In this document: one piece after another, positions 20,587-30,095 of the stretch | Position numbering within the stretch: position 1 is the first letter of the stretch | Layout of the letters: every line of letters begins with the position of its first letter | Assembly: GCF_008806975.1 (NCBI RefSeq) | Contig: NZ_CP031728.1 | Span: forward strand, 5,621,501-5,685,500 | Direction: 5' to 3' | Origin: Cellvibrio sp. KY-GH-1 | GTDB taxonomy: Bacteria; Pseudomonadota; Gammaproteobacteria; Pseudomonadales; Cellvibrionaceae | DNA length: 64,000 nt | Notes under the pieces: model-generated | The model's input: only the letters and a program-made list of their open reading frames with translations | Told to the model about the DNA's origin: nothing | Databases searched by the model: none | Made by a program: the position numbers and the translations under genes

Positions 20587-21309
20587 TTAGCGCATCAATT
20601 CGTAAACACACATGTTCACTGCGGAAGCCAGGTTTAGGGATTCAATGGCTCCGCATCCACTAATCGTAAAGGCTTGTGCCTCCATTTTTTGCAGTTCTTC
20701 GCGCGGAACACCGCGCGCTTCGTTGCCAAACACATAGCAATCACAATTTTTAAAACTGGCATCACTGAGTGGTTTTCCATTCATATCCAGACTACCAATG
20801 GTTTTAAATTGTTGCGCTAATACCGCTAATGGAACATCCAACTCCATAGGTACGTGAAAAATCGCACCCATGCTGGAGCGCACTACCTTGGGGTTGTAAG
20901 GGTCAACAGAACCCGGGCTGAGGAGGCAGCGAAAATTTCCAAACCATCCGAGGCTGCGCAGAATGGTGCCCAGGTTGCCTGGGTCTTGAACTTCGTAAAG
21001 GTAAATCGTTTTTTGATTGCCGATTTGCGTTGGCACTTTGGGCAAAATCGGAACGACAGCAACTATCCCCTGGGGTGTTTTTGTGTCTGACATCTGCGCC
21101 ATCTGCTTTTCGCTGACTAGGTGTGTTTTAAAAGGGCTGGGAAAGTTGTGAAAGTTTTCGGTAGCGTATATTTCACTCTTTGCTAACAGAGGATTGCTCG
21201 TCGCTGCTTTCTCTAGCTCCAGTATTAAATGTTCACCTTCCACCAGAAAATGCCCGAACTCTGAACGGTATTTTTTTTGGTGAAGTTTTTTTATGTCGTC
21301 GATTTTCAT
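20587..21309 (-). CDS. TrmH/SpoU-family RNA 2'-O-methyltransferase
   Basis: SPOUT-class methyltransferase that uses S-adenosylmethionine to methylate a ribose in rRNA or tRNA; the exact target is not clear. The 240 residues comprise an N-terminal L30e-like substrate-binding part (KKYRSEFGHFLVEGEHLILE) and the SpoU domain with motif 1 EVQDPGNLGTILRSLGWFG, VVRSSMGAIFHVP, motif 2 GNEARGVPREEL and motif 3 ESLNLASAVNMCVYEL. The chosen start, MKIDDIKKLHQKKYR, is where the family usually begins. A frame open to 21390 would start inside the preceding xylanase terminator and is less likely. It is separated from the xylanase gene by that strong terminator. Confidence 0.85.
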   Translation of the reverse strand: MKIDDIKKLHQKKYRSEFGHFLVEGEHLILELEKAATSNPLLAKSEIYATENFHNFPSPFKTHLVSEKQMAQMSDTKTPQGIVAVVPILPKVPTQIGNQKTIYLYEVQDPGNLGTILRSLGWFGNFRCLLSPGSVDPYNPKVVRSSMGAIFHVPMELDVPLAVLAQQFKTIGSLDMNGKPLSDASFKNCDCYVFGNEARGVPREELQKMEAQAFTISGCGAIESLNLASAVNMCVYELMR

Positions 21310-21385
21310 GGCGGCCTGGGATCTTGCGGGTGAATGCGGCGGGTGTGTAAATTGAGTGGTGTATTCTAGCATCGGTGCGCCCATA

Positions 21386-21430
21386 AACAAAAAACCCGGT
21401 GGAATTTCACTTCCACCGGGTTTTTTGTTC
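21386..21430 (-). terminator. Very strong terminator behind the xylanase gene
   Basis: A perfect 19-bp stem (21386-21404 and 21411-21429) with a 6-nt loop has ACCCGGTGGAA/TTCCACCGGGT as its GC-rich part, and runs of six A and six T residues at the sides. It works in either direction and lies 14 bp past the xylanase stop codon. Confidence 0.95.
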
Positions 21431-21443
21431 GGGTGTCGAACAA

Positions 21444-24323
21444 CTATTTAGCAGTAACCACTACGTCGTCGATAAACATATTAATGCCGCCAGCAGGGCC
21501 TTCGGCGTAAATCAGAAAGTCATTGATCACACAGTCAGCAGGAATCACCAAATCGCCGGTCAGGGTTGTCCATGCGCCTTCAGTAACTGCACCCGTGTTG
21601 GCGACCCAACTGTACGTGGTATTGCTACCGCAAGTGAGTTTGCGAGTGATATTCACCGGTGCAGTTGCTGCACCTTGAATACTTACGGCCATGCTGACTG
21701 AATAGGTTTTACCGGCTTCCAGCAAGGGTTTCAAATTGTTGTATGCCGCTGGGCCGTTGCCACTGCGATTACTCAATTTCAAACTGTAGGTGCCGGATTT
21801 TACAAATTCGGTGCTTGCCGCGACGGTTCCATTCCAGGAAGACCATCCGCTCACATTGCCCGCTTCAAAGCCGCCGTTGCTTACCAAATTGCTGCTCACA
21901 TATTGGCGCACTGATACATCGTCCAGATAAATATCAATGCCACCGGCAGGGCCTTCGGCAAAAATCAACACGTCTGTCAGCGCACAGTTGGGCACATTCA
22001 AGTCGCCGGACAACTCGACCCATTGACCATTGTTGACAGTTACCGGGCTTACCAACCAGCTGTAAGTGTCAGTACCTGCACAACCAATTTTGCTGGTGAC
22101 GTTGATATTGGCCGATGCGGCGCCGGCGATACTGGCCCAGAGTTTCACTGAATATTTATTCCCTGCGCTAACCAGCGAGGTCAAACTGTAAGCGGCTGGA
22201 CCGTTGCCGTTACGGTTACTCAGTTTCAGTGCGTAGCTGCCGTTATGAGCCAGCGCGGTATCGGCGGTGATGGTGCCATTCCAGCTAAACCAACCGCTGG
22301 CGCTGCCGCTTTCAAAATTGCCGTTGGGGATCAGGTTCGGGCCAAAACCATTGCCGGCTAGTGGAGCGTGGAATTTCACTGCATCCAGGTTGGCTACGCC
22401 GTAGACATTATTAAATTTAATGTAAACGTCGTGTTGGCCACTCACTGCTGGCCATGGCATGGTCAGGGTTTTCGCAGTGCCCCATCCGCCGCTGGATTCC
22501 AATTCTTTTTCTACTAAGGGCGCTGCATCCAAACTATCCAAATGGAACGAGACTGAACCCACGTCTGCGTTACCTTTCAGATAGGTGATGCTGAGTTGAT
22601 CCCAAGCGCTTTGGAAATTCACTTTTTTGAAGGCAATCCAGTCGCCTTTATCGGTGTAGGAAACTGTGTCGCCCGAAGCGATTATGCCTTGGCCCTCATC
22701 ATATTCTTCGGCTTGCAAGGTGATGCCGCTCGCATCGCCGCTCCAACCGGCTGGAACATAGTAAGGCACGGCGCAATTGGTGCCACCGGCAACATAGCAG
22801 AGCATCCATTCAAAACCGGGACGCAGGGTTTTATTGGTGCGAATCAAATAAGCATTTTCTCGCCACATGTAACCTTGTAAATGGCCCCAGTGGGTAACGC
22901 CAACCACCGATGGGTTATCCCAGAAGATGGTGAACAGATCGCGCACGCGATTTGCGTGTTGCGCATCATTTTTGAAATTCAAATCGAATTCAGAAATGTA
23001 AATTGGCAAACCTGTCGCGGCGAGTGTTTCCAGATTTTTCTTCACCACGCTATTTTCAGCGCGCTCAAGGAAGTGAGATTGCAAACCTATGCCGTCGATC
23101 AGATCGCGCTCTTGTAGCACTTTAATGATTTTCAAATAGTCCTGAGTGAAAGATTCCATAATCAGGATTTGATAATCGTTCAACAGCAACTGCGAATTGG
23201 GGAAATGCTTGCGGGCCATTTCAAAGGATTTAATGACCCAATCCCAGCCGGTGACACCTGCGCCACCCAGCGCATTGCGATAACCGGCCGGTGCGTGGAG
23301 TGGCTCGTTTACAACGTCGATCATATCCAAGTCCGGATAACGCGCAGCCACTTCCGCCATCCACTCGTCAATTTCGGCGAGTTGTTCTTCGGCCGGTAAA
23401 CTGGTAATCCATGCGGGCGCTTGTTGGCCCCAAATCAAGGTGTGCATTTTGAAGCGCATACCGTTGGTTTTGGCAAAGTTATAGGCCTTGTCCAACTCTT
23501 CCCATTTCATTACATCACGTGTGGCTTCTACGCTGCCCCATTTGCCGGCGTTGCCCGGAGTAAGTTGATCGAAATAGAACGGGAGGTCATCGAACTCTGC
23601 GGCTTTGTCCACGGCGGAGCCCAAGAAGCGGTTGCCAATGGCGGTAAATACGCGCACCGAATTAGAGGCGGTTTTGTTGCCGCTGGGGTCATAGGCCGTG
23701 GCGGTATAAACCTGGCGCCCATTGTCAGTGCTCGTGACCGGAATGCTCAGGGTGAAGGGCGCTTTGGTAACCTGGCCGATTACTTTGCCATTGACTTCAA
23801 ACACGACTTTGCGTACCGCAACGTTATCGTTTGCTTGTGCGTCGAGTGTGATGTTGGCGTTGCTGGTAAATAATTTTTTGTTTGCACTCAAACTGATGGT
23901 GGGCGCATCGGTATCACAGGCTTTGCCGTTGATCGCAATCACATAACCGGTTGCTCCCGTATAGGTACCTGTGCCTATGTAACCAAATTTGTATTCTTTG
24001 CCCGAGCGAATAGTTTGGTATTGCAGATATGAAGGCGAGTTAACCAGATAACCGCCCTCAGTGGGACTGTACTCGGCTTGATAGCCATCGCGAATACTGG
24101 TGTTGCCTACATCCAGTAATATCTGGAAGCTTTTGGCAACTTCGCCAGTTTTGTTCGCCACGGCGGACCAGCCCTGATAGGACGTTGGGTTGGGCCAGGT
24201 AGCGTAAAGTCCGGAATTTACGGTGTAGCCGCAATTGCCGGGGTTAGTGGTTTGTGCAGCGAGGCCTGAGCTAAAAGCGAGCAGGCCCACCGCGTATCCG
24301 AGCGGGAGCAATTTGTTGGACAT
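21444..24323 (-). CDS. Secreted multi-domain GH10 endo-beta-1,4-xylanase
   Basis: Predicted extracellular xylanase cleaving beta-1,4-xylan. The 959 residues are, in order: signal peptide to about A23; a CBM2-like module with flanking cysteines (about 28-135, ending AINGKACD); a bacterial Ig-like domain (about 137-225); the GH10 barrel (about 228-530) with acid/base E340 in DVVNEPLH and nucleophile E445 in YISEFDLNF; a CBM6-like module (ITLQAEEYDEGQG onward, about 550-670); and two similar CBM4/9- or CBM22-like modules of about 135 residues, each starting NL(I/V)(P/S)NG(N/G)FE and containing SNR(N/S)GNGPAAY. The spacing of the catalytic residues is typical for GH10. Many-module xylanases like this are characteristic of Cellvibrio. 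It is monocistronic and ends at a strong terminator. Confidence 0.93.
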   Translation of the reverse strand: MSNKLLPLGYAVGLLAFSSGLAAQTTNPGNCGYTVNSGLYATWPNPTSYQGWSAVANKTGEVAKSFQILLDVGNTSIRDGYQAEYSPTEGGYLVNSPSYLQYQTIRSGKEYKFGYIGTGTYTGATGYVIAINGKACDTDAPTISLSANKKLFTSNANITLDAQANDNVAVRKVVFEVNGKVIGQVTKAPFTLSIPVTSTDNGRQVYTATAYDPSGNKTASNSVRVFTAIGNRFLGSAVDKAAEFDDLPFYFDQLTPGNAGKWGSVEATRDVMKWEELDKAYNFAKTNGMRFKMHTLIWGQQAPAWITSLPAEEQLAEIDEWMAEVAARYPDLDMIDVVNEPLHAPAGYRNALGGAGVTGWDWVIKSFEMARKHFPNSQLLLNDYQILIMESFTQDYLKIIKVLQERDLIDGIGLQSHFLERAENSVVKKNLETLAATGLPIYISEFDLNFKNDAQHANRVRDLFTIFWDNPSVVGVTHWGHLQGYMWRENAYLIRTNKTLRPGFEWMLCYVAGGTNCAVPYYVPAGWSGDASGITLQAEEYDEGQGIIASGDTVSYTDKGDWIAFKKVNFQSAWDQLSITYLKGNADVGSVSFHLDSLDAAPLVEKELESSGGWGTAKTLTMPWPAVSGQHDVYIKFNNVYGVANLDAVKFHAPLAGNGFGPNLIPNGNFESGSASGWFSWNGTITADTALAHNGSYALKLSNRNGNGPAAYSLTSLVSAGNKYSVKLWASIAGAASANINVTSKIGCAGTDTYSWLVSPVTVNNGQWVELSGDLNVPNCALTDVLIFAEGPAGGIDIYLDDVSVRQYVSSNLVSNGGFEAGNVSGWSSWNGTVAASTEFVKSGTYSLKLSNRSGNGPAAYNNLKPLLEAGKTYSVSMAVSIQGAATAPVNITRKLTCGSNTTYSWVANTGAVTEGAWTTLTGDLVIPADCVINDFLIYAEGPAGGINMFIDDVVVTAK

Positions 24324-24463
24324 GTCAGTCTCCGAATTTTATTAATTATTGGGTAGAGCCAGGGTTATTTCCTTTGACCGTACGGGGGAGCAGCGAGAAA
24401 GCCAGGAGCGGTAGCACGGGAAAGACAGCACAAATAACCTTATGGTCATTCATACTAGTAGGC

Positions 24464-24489
24464 AAGTGCTATTGAAATCAATAGCACTT
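24464..24489. repeat. Perfect 12-bp inverted repeat between FAD-dehydrogenase gene and xylanase gene
   Basis: AAGTGCTATTGA-AA-TCAATAGCACTT lies 52 bp after the stop of the upstream minus-strand gene and 141 bp before the xylanase ATG. There is no T run. It could be an operator for the xylanase or the end of the upstream transcript. Confidence 0.75.
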
Positions 24490-24540
24490 ATAGTACTTGT
24501 AGGATTAAATATTTAGGTGACAGGTTATAAGGGCGGAAAA

Positions 24541-26160
24541 TTAGCCGCCCAAGTCCGCCAGCATTGCCTTGGCCAAGGCTTCAGCGACTTTGATCCCATC
24601 TACACCCGCTGACAAAATGCCGCCTGCGTAACCCGCACCTTCGCCAGCCGGGTAGAGGCCGCGAGTGTTGAGGCTTTGCAGTGTCTCGTAGTCGCGCGTA
24701 ATGCGCACGGGCGATGAGGTACGGGTTTCGATACCGGTTAACACCGCGTCTTTGCGATCGAATCCGCGAATTTGTTTGCCGAATTCCGGCAGGGCTTCGC
24801 GAATGGCTTCAATTGCGTAATCGGGGAGGGAAGGCGCAAGATCGCCGAGTTTTACCCCTGGCTTGTAAGAGGGCTCCACTTCGCCGAATTCCTTGGAAGG
24901 TTTGCCGCGAATAAAATCGCCGACAAGTTGTCCCGGTGCGCAGTAATCTTTACCGCCTAACTCATACGCGCGCGATTCCAGTTTTTCCTGCAGCTCGACA
25001 CCGGCGAGGGGGCCGCCGGGGAAATCTTTTTCTGGATCAATGCCCACGACAATGCCCGCGTTCGCATTGCGCTCGTTGCGTGAGTATTGGCTCATACCAT
25101 TGGTGACTACGCGTTCCGGTTCCGATGTCGCCGCAACCACAGTACCGCCCGGGCACATACAAAAACTATAAACCGCGCGACCATTTTTCGCGTGATAAAC
25201 CAGTTTGTAATCCGCCGCGCCTAGCTCCGGGTGACCTGCGTATTTACCCAAGCGCGCGTGATCAATTAATGATTGCGGGTGTTCGATGCGAAAGCCCACC
25301 GCGAAGGGTTTTGCTTCCACAAAAACGCCGCGTTCATGTAATTTGCGAAAAGTATCGCGCGAGCTGTGGCCCAGTGCCAGCACGACATAGCGGCTGCGAA
25401 GTTCGCTACCGTCAGCGAGGCAAACGCCCTGAATACGTCCGTCCTCGATAATAAAATCACTGACCTTGTTTTCAAAACGCACTTCACCACCGAGCGCTTT
25501 AATTTCTTCGCGCATGGTGGACACTACGCCGGTTAAGCGAAAGGTACCAATATGCGGTTTGCTCACATACATAATTTCTTCCGGCGCACCAGCGCGTACA
25601 AATTCGTACATCACTTTGCGACCGTAAAATTTCGGGTCTTTGATTTGGCTGTAAAGTTTTCCATCGGAAAATAAACCCGCACCACCTTCCCCAAATTGCA
25701 CGTTGGATTCCGGTGTTAATACTTTGTTGCGCCATAAGGCCCAGGTATCTTTGGTGCGGCGGCGAACATCTTTACCGCGTTCTAATACAATGGGTTTAAA
25801 GCCCATTTGCGCGAGCGTCAGTGCAGCAAATAAACCGCAGGGACCAAAGCCGATTACTAGTGGGCGTTCGGTTAAATTGTCTGGTGCCTGAGCAACCGGG
25901 TAGTAATTAGTATCGGGAGCGGGGCGGATATTTTTATCATCGGCAAAACGCTGCAGAATTTTTTCTTCATTATTTACTTGCAGGTCGATGATATAAACAA
26001 AAGTGATTTCACTGTTTTTTTTGCGCGCATCGTAGCTGCGTTTAAACACGGTGAATTCGAGCAGATCGGAATCTTTAATTTTCAAGCGCTGGACTATGGC
26101 TTTACGCAGGTCGTCAGCGGGGTGATCCAGCGGCAGCTGGAGTTCGTTAATGCGGATCAT
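24541..26160 (-). CDS. FAD-dependent dehydrogenase (COG2509 family)
   Basis: Predicted flavoprotein oxidoreductase; substrate unknown. The 539-residue protein begins MIRINELQLPLDHPADDLRKAI, a small N-terminal domain seen in this family. A Rossmann FAD-binding fingerprint follows, VIGFGPCGLFAALTLAQMG ending in E of VLERG at about residues 98-123. FGEGGAGLFSDGKLYSQIKD and YSFCMCPGGTVVAA are family signatures. The C-terminal FAD motif is GLYPAGEGAGYAGGILSAGVDG. The start at 26160 is chosen because AGGAGC lies 5 bp upstream; a frame ten codons longer lacks this. It appears monocistronic. Confidence 0.87.
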   Translation of the reverse strand: MIRINELQLPLDHPADDLRKAIVQRLKIKDSDLLEFTVFKRSYDARKKNSEITFVYIIDLQVNNEEKILQRFADDKNIRPAPDTNYYPVAQAPDNLTERPLVIGFGPCGLFAALTLAQMGFKPIVLERGKDVRRRTKDTWALWRNKVLTPESNVQFGEGGAGLFSDGKLYSQIKDPKFYGRKVMYEFVRAGAPEEIMYVSKPHIGTFRLTGVVSTMREEIKALGGEVRFENKVSDFIIEDGRIQGVCLADGSELRSRYVVLALGHSSRDTFRKLHERGVFVEAKPFAVGFRIEHPQSLIDHARLGKYAGHPELGAADYKLVYHAKNGRAVYSFCMCPGGTVVAATSEPERVVTNGMSQYSRNERNANAGIVVGIDPEKDFPGGPLAGVELQEKLESRAYELGGKDYCAPGQLVGDFIRGKPSKEFGEVEPSYKPGVKLGDLAPSLPDYAIEAIREALPEFGKQIRGFDRKDAVLTGIETRTSSPVRITRDYETLQSLNTRGLYPAGEGAGYAGGILSAGVDGIKVAEALAKAMLADLGG

Positions 26161-26281
26161 ATTAGCTCCTGGCCGGTGACTTTCCGGCAAAGGGGGTTGG
26201 AAGCCCGCGCATTTTACGCGGGATTACGCAGGTGATCCACTCTGTTTTATCGGGAGGTATTCTTAATCGTGAGGGGCATAA

Positions 26282-27262
26282 CTATTGGTTGTCTAATGTC
26301 TGGATGTACTTGAAAACACCATAAACTACCCGGGCCATTTGCTCATAATCAAGCTTTTCATAAGTGTCGCTGGCGTGATGATAGTGACTATTTCTATAGA
26401 AAGAGGTATCGGTCACCATGACTGCCGGGTAGCCATGAAACCAATAATTCCTATGGTCTGAGAAATCTATACCAGTGACCTGGCTGGGAGCATTAATAGA
26501 ATAGGCATCCAGATCGGTGTATTTATTGATAGCCGCTTTTAACGGAGTAGCCTGGTTAGCCAATAATTGATCCACTATGGCAATAAAATTTCCCCTGTTG
26601 GGATAAAACAAATTCAGCAGAGGAATGGGAAATGATTGGGAGTTTGGTTGCTCTGAAAAGTAGCCAATCATTTCTAACGAAATCATTAGTTTTACGTTCA
26701 GGTTATTTTTACGCAGCGATGCTGCATGCACAAAACTACCCATGAATTCGGAATCAAAATAAGGTGGCTCTTCCAGTGTGTAGGCAACCAACTGAACTTT
26801 GTGTGTTAGATTTGCTCCTTGCAATAATTTCCCCAGTTCAATTAAGCCTGCCACACCGCTGGCATTATCATCGGCAGCGGGGTGTTCGCCGTAGGCATCG
26901 TAGTGAGCACCAATAACAATTACTTCCGTTGTATTAGGGCCAAATTCTGCAATAACATTTTTGAAGTCTGTGTTCTCTACCTGATAGGTTTGATAGTTGA
27001 CGCTGGTTGAGTATTGTTCAAGTTGGGTCTTTATATACTCAGCCGTTGCGTTTAAATTGTTTGGGTTTTCACTATCCCGTGGAATAGCATTTTGGCTAAG
27101 AAAAATAACCCTACGCTTAAGGTCTTCAGGGTTTATAAATGAGAGAGTTTCATCTGTAGTGGATTTCGTAAAAGCGGGACGGGCAATTGCCAGCCAAAGT
27201 AAAAAAATTATTGCCCCGAGAACTAATAAAATTCGTAACAAAGATTTAGCGAGCCTAACCAT
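26282..27262 (-). CDS. Membrane-anchored M28-family zinc aminopeptidase
   Basis: Peptidase of the M28 family, using two zinc ions to remove N-terminal residues from peptides. The 326 residues start with one hydrophobic anchor (LLRILLVLGAIIFLLWLAIA, about residues 8-27). The catalytic domain follows with VIGAHYDAYGEHPAADDNASG (zinc H and D), the catalytic Glu pair in YTLEEPPYF, LEMIGYF and, near the C-terminus, FSDHRNYWFHGYPAVMVTDT with the last zinc histidine. The set of ligands looks complete. It is probably exposed to the periplasm. It is divergent from the following lipoprotein gene, with 180 bp between the two start codons. Confidence 0.87.
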   Translation of the reverse strand: MVRLAKSLLRILLVLGAIIFLLWLAIARPAFTKSTTDETLSFINPEDLKRRVIFLSQNAIPRDSENPNNLNATAEYIKTQLEQYSTSVNYQTYQVENTDFKNVIAEFGPNTTEVIVIGAHYDAYGEHPAADDNASGVAGLIELGKLLQGANLTHKVQLVAYTLEEPPYFDSEFMGSFVHAASLRKNNLNVKLMISLEMIGYFSEQPNSQSFPIPLLNLFYPNRGNFIAIVDQLLANQATPLKAAINKYTDLDAYSINAPSQVTGIDFSDHRNYWFHGYPAVMVTDTSFYRNSHYHHASDTYEKLDYEQMARVVYGVFKYIQTLDNQ

Positions 27263-27442
27263 TATTTCTCCGTTGTAATAAAGCTGTATTTTGTTGGTCT
27301 TAACTAAGCATCAAGTCCACCTGCTGCTAAATGGCCATGGATTGTCATCAAAGCTTCATCCAATAGCAATCTTCCCGTCACAAATCGTCACCATCCTTGC
27401 GGGCTTCTGTCTTCGTAATCAACCTTTTTGAAGGACAAACCC

Positions 27443-29944
27443 ATGCAATTTACACGAAAACTATTGCCACTGATGCTAGTGGCGAGCTTGCCAATATTGA
27501 TGACCGCCTGTGGTGGTGACGATGGTAAAAATGGCACCAATGGTACTAACGGCACTAATGGCAGCAATGGCGCTAATGGTTCTAACGGTGCAAAAAGTTT
27601 ACTGAGTCAAACGGTACTTGCCGCCGGCAATGCCCAGTGTTTTAAAGGTGGAGTGAAAATTGAAAGTGGTGTGGATGCCAACAACGACAATACTCTGCAA
27701 TCTACTGAAGTTTCCCAAACCACGTACCAGTGCGATAAAAGTGTAATCAATACGCAGATGAATTTTAATCGCGTGGCGACTCTGCCCAGTTGTATGCAAA
27801 TTAATGCAACTTGTAATACCAATGATGTTACCGCGGCAGAAATTGTAGCGGCAAGTACCGATGGTATGACTCTGGTGTATACCGATAGCCCTAAAAACCA
27901 AATCGGTTTTGTTAATATCGCCAACCCCGCGCAACCCAAAGCAACTGGTGTGCTCGCGATGGGTGGCGAGCCAACGTCTATTGCTGTGAAAGGTGCGAAT
28001 GCTCTGGTTGCCGTAAATACCTCAGCGGATTTCGTTAACGTATCTGGCAAATTGGCAATTGTTGATATAGCAACCAAGACTCTGGTTCATAGCATTAATC
28101 TTGGTGGTCAACCGGATTCTGTAGCAGTCAGCCCCGATGGGAAATATGCGTTGGTTGTGATCGAAAACGAACGCGATGAAAGTTTAAATGGCGGTGTTCC
28201 TCCACAATTGCCAGCGGGCAAATTAGTGATCGTGGATTTGACCGCAGCAGCGCCAAGCGCATGGACCACGCGCGACGTAAATTTAACGGGAATTGCTGCA
28301 CTTTATCCGTCTGACCCGGAGCCGGAATATGTCGACATCAACGCTGACAATATTGCGGTGGTAACGCTGCAGGAAAATAATCACATTGCGTTAATCAATC
28401 TAGCGACTGGTGAAGTCATTCGTCACTTCAGTGCCGGTAGTGTCGACCTCGTCAATGTGGATTTAACTGATGATCGCCCGGCAGTTATTAAACCAGTGGA
28501 AGTACAGAAAGCGCGCTTGCGTGAGCCGGACGGCGTGAGTTGGATTAACACTGATTATTTTGCGACTGCCAACGAAGGCGATTTGAATGGTGGTACACGT
28601 GGGTTCACGGTATTTAACAAAATGGGCGAGGTGGTTTGGGATTCAGGTTCCGAATTGGATGACCTGGCAATTCGCTTTGGCCACTATCAAGATCGTCGTT
28701 CCGATGCTAAAGGCAACGAGCCGGAAAATATTGAGTTGGGCGTGTTTGGTAACGAACGTTTCCTGTTTGTAAATTCCGAGCGTTCCAGCTTGATTTTTGT
28801 GTACGACTTGGCTGATCCGAAAAAACCTGTGTTTAAGCAAGCCTTACCAGCTACTGCAGCACCAGAAGGTGGTTTGGCAATTCCTGCGCGCAATTTGTTA
28901 GTGGTTGCGTCTGAGAGCGATTTGCGCAACGTCGCCATTCGCGCCGGCATTAATATTTATTCGTACAACACGCAAGCGCAGAAATATCCAACGGTGCAAT
29001 CTATTAATCGCCCGGATGGCAACCCAATTCCCTGGAGCGCGCTCTCGGCGTTGTCGGTGGATGCTTACAATACCAACACGCTTTATTCCATCGAAGACAG
29101 TTTCTTTGGTCAGAATCGAATTTTCACACTGGACGTTAGCAGTAAGCCCGCGTTGATTGTGGGCGAAACAAAAATTTGGGATAGCAACAACGTTTTTGCA
29201 AATTCAGGAATTAATGCGGGTTTACCAAGCTTTTCCAATGCGGAATTAGCAGCAATGATCAATGCGGATAAATCGGTAAACCTTGACCCTGAAGGTTTGG
29301 CGAAAGCGAGTGATGGCGGCTTTTGGATTGCATCGGAAGGCTCTGGCGCGGCGGCGGACGCAAAATCCAGCAACCTGATTTTTAAAACCGATGCGTTCGG
29401 AGTAATTCAATCAGTTATTGGGTTGCCAACCACCGTAAATGCGTTGCAAACCAATAATGGTTTTGAAGGTATTGCCGAATACAACAACAGTTTGTATCTC
29501 GCCTTCCAACGCGCCTGGGGTGCTGAAACCAATCCGCGCATTGGTATTTATGACCTGGCCAGCAAAACCTGGAAGTTTGTGTTTTATCCGCTGGATGCCT
29601 ATAACTCGCAATATGCGGGTGGTTGGGTAGGTCTGTCGGAAATCACTTCATTGGGCAATGGTGAATTTATGGTGCTGGAGCGCGATAACCGCGGCGGCCC
29701 GGATGCATCCATCAAGCGCCTGTACAAAATTAATTTGCAGGCGGTGACCGACGGTCAAACCATTACCAAAACCCTGATCAAAGACATTAAACCAGTGTTG
29801 GGCGGCACTACCGGTCCGCTGTTGGAAAAAGTAGAAGGCACCGCGGTTATGGCAAATGGCTATGTCTACATAGTGACCGACAACGACGGCGTGAATGACC
29901 ACAGCGGTGAAACCCAGCTGATTAATCTGGGTAAGTTGTTCTAA
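27443..29944 (+). CDS. Lipoprotein with collagen-like G-x-N repeats and phytase-esterase-like beta-propeller
   Basis: Predicted cell-surface or periplasmic lipoprotein of 833 residues. A signal peptide ends in the lipobox LMTAC (Cys23). Directly after comes a run of GTN, GSN and GAN triplets (about residues 24-50), collagen-like in spacing. An EF-hand-like loop DANNDNTLQSTEV follows. The main body is a beta-propeller: repeated LVIVD and ALINLATGEVIRHF blades in the first half, then an esterase-like-activity-of-phytase region (PF13449) marked by LDPEGLAKASDGGFWIASEGSG, NGFEGIAEYN and FMVLERDNRGG. The substrate is unknown; phosphate-ester hydrolysis is the usual family guess. The ATG at 27443 follows AAGGA with 8 bp spacing, and an earlier in-frame TTG is rejected. 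A terminator follows. Confidence 0.83.
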   Translation: MQFTRKLLPLMLVASLPILMTACGGDDGKNGTNGTNGTNGSNGANGSNGAKSLLSQTVLAAGNAQCFKGGVKIESGVDANNDNTLQSTEVSQTTYQCDKSVINTQMNFNRVATLPSCMQINATCNTNDVTAAEIVAASTDGMTLVYTDSPKNQIGFVNIANPAQPKATGVLAMGGEPTSIAVKGANALVAVNTSADFVNVSGKLAIVDIATKTLVHSINLGGQPDSVAVSPDGKYALVVIENERDESLNGGVPPQLPAGKLVIVDLTAAAPSAWTTRDVNLTGIAALYPSDPEPEYVDINADNIAVVTLQENNHIALINLATGEVIRHFSAGSVDLVNVDLTDDRPAVIKPVEVQKARLREPDGVSWINTDYFATANEGDLNGGTRGFTVFNKMGEVVWDSGSELDDLAIRFGHYQDRRSDAKGNEPENIELGVFGNERFLFVNSERSSLIFVYDLADPKKPVFKQALPATAAPEGGLAIPARNLLVVASESDLRNVAIRAGINIYSYNTQAQKYPTVQSINRPDGNPIPWSALSALSVDAYNTNTLYSIEDSFFGQNRIFTLDVSSKPALIVGETKIWDSNNVFANSGINAGLPSFSNAELAAMINADKSVNLDPEGLAKASDGGFWIASEGSGAAADAKSSNLIFKTDAFGVIQSVIGLPTTVNALQTNNGFEGIAEYNNSLYLAFQRAWGAETNPRIGIYDLASKTWKFVFYPLDAYNSQYAGGWVGLSEITSLGNGEFMVLERDNRGGPDASIKRLYKINLQAVTDGQTITKTLIKDIKPVLGGTTGPLLEKVEGTAVMANGYVYIVTDNDGVNDHSGETQLINLGKLF

Positions 29945-29968
29945 TAACAGTTTGTGTTGCGTGAGTTA

Positions 29969-29994
29969 GGGGGAGCTTCGGCTCCCCTTTTTTA
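29969..29994 (+). terminator. Intrinsic terminator of the phytase-like lipoprotein gene
   Basis: GGGGAGC-TTCG-GCTCCCC (29970-29976 and 29981-29987) with a stable UUCG-type tetraloop, followed by TTTTTTATT. Confidence 0.95.
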
Positions 29995-30095
29995 TTGGAT
30001 TCGGAAAATATGGTTATAACGCGATGCTTTTTGTTTTATCGCTATCAACCCCTTACAATGCTGTGGTTTTCCGCTTCTCTATTGAGTTTTACTCC

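Noticed and set aside
23421-23873. 150-codon frame antisense to the xylanase
   Set aside because: It is inside the GH10 and Ig-like coding region and shows no independent features.
27530-27600. Short tandem repeats considered as a CRISPR or satellite
   Set aside because: They are in-frame GGxxxxAAT triplet codons of the G-x-N stretch of a lipoprotein; there are no spacers.
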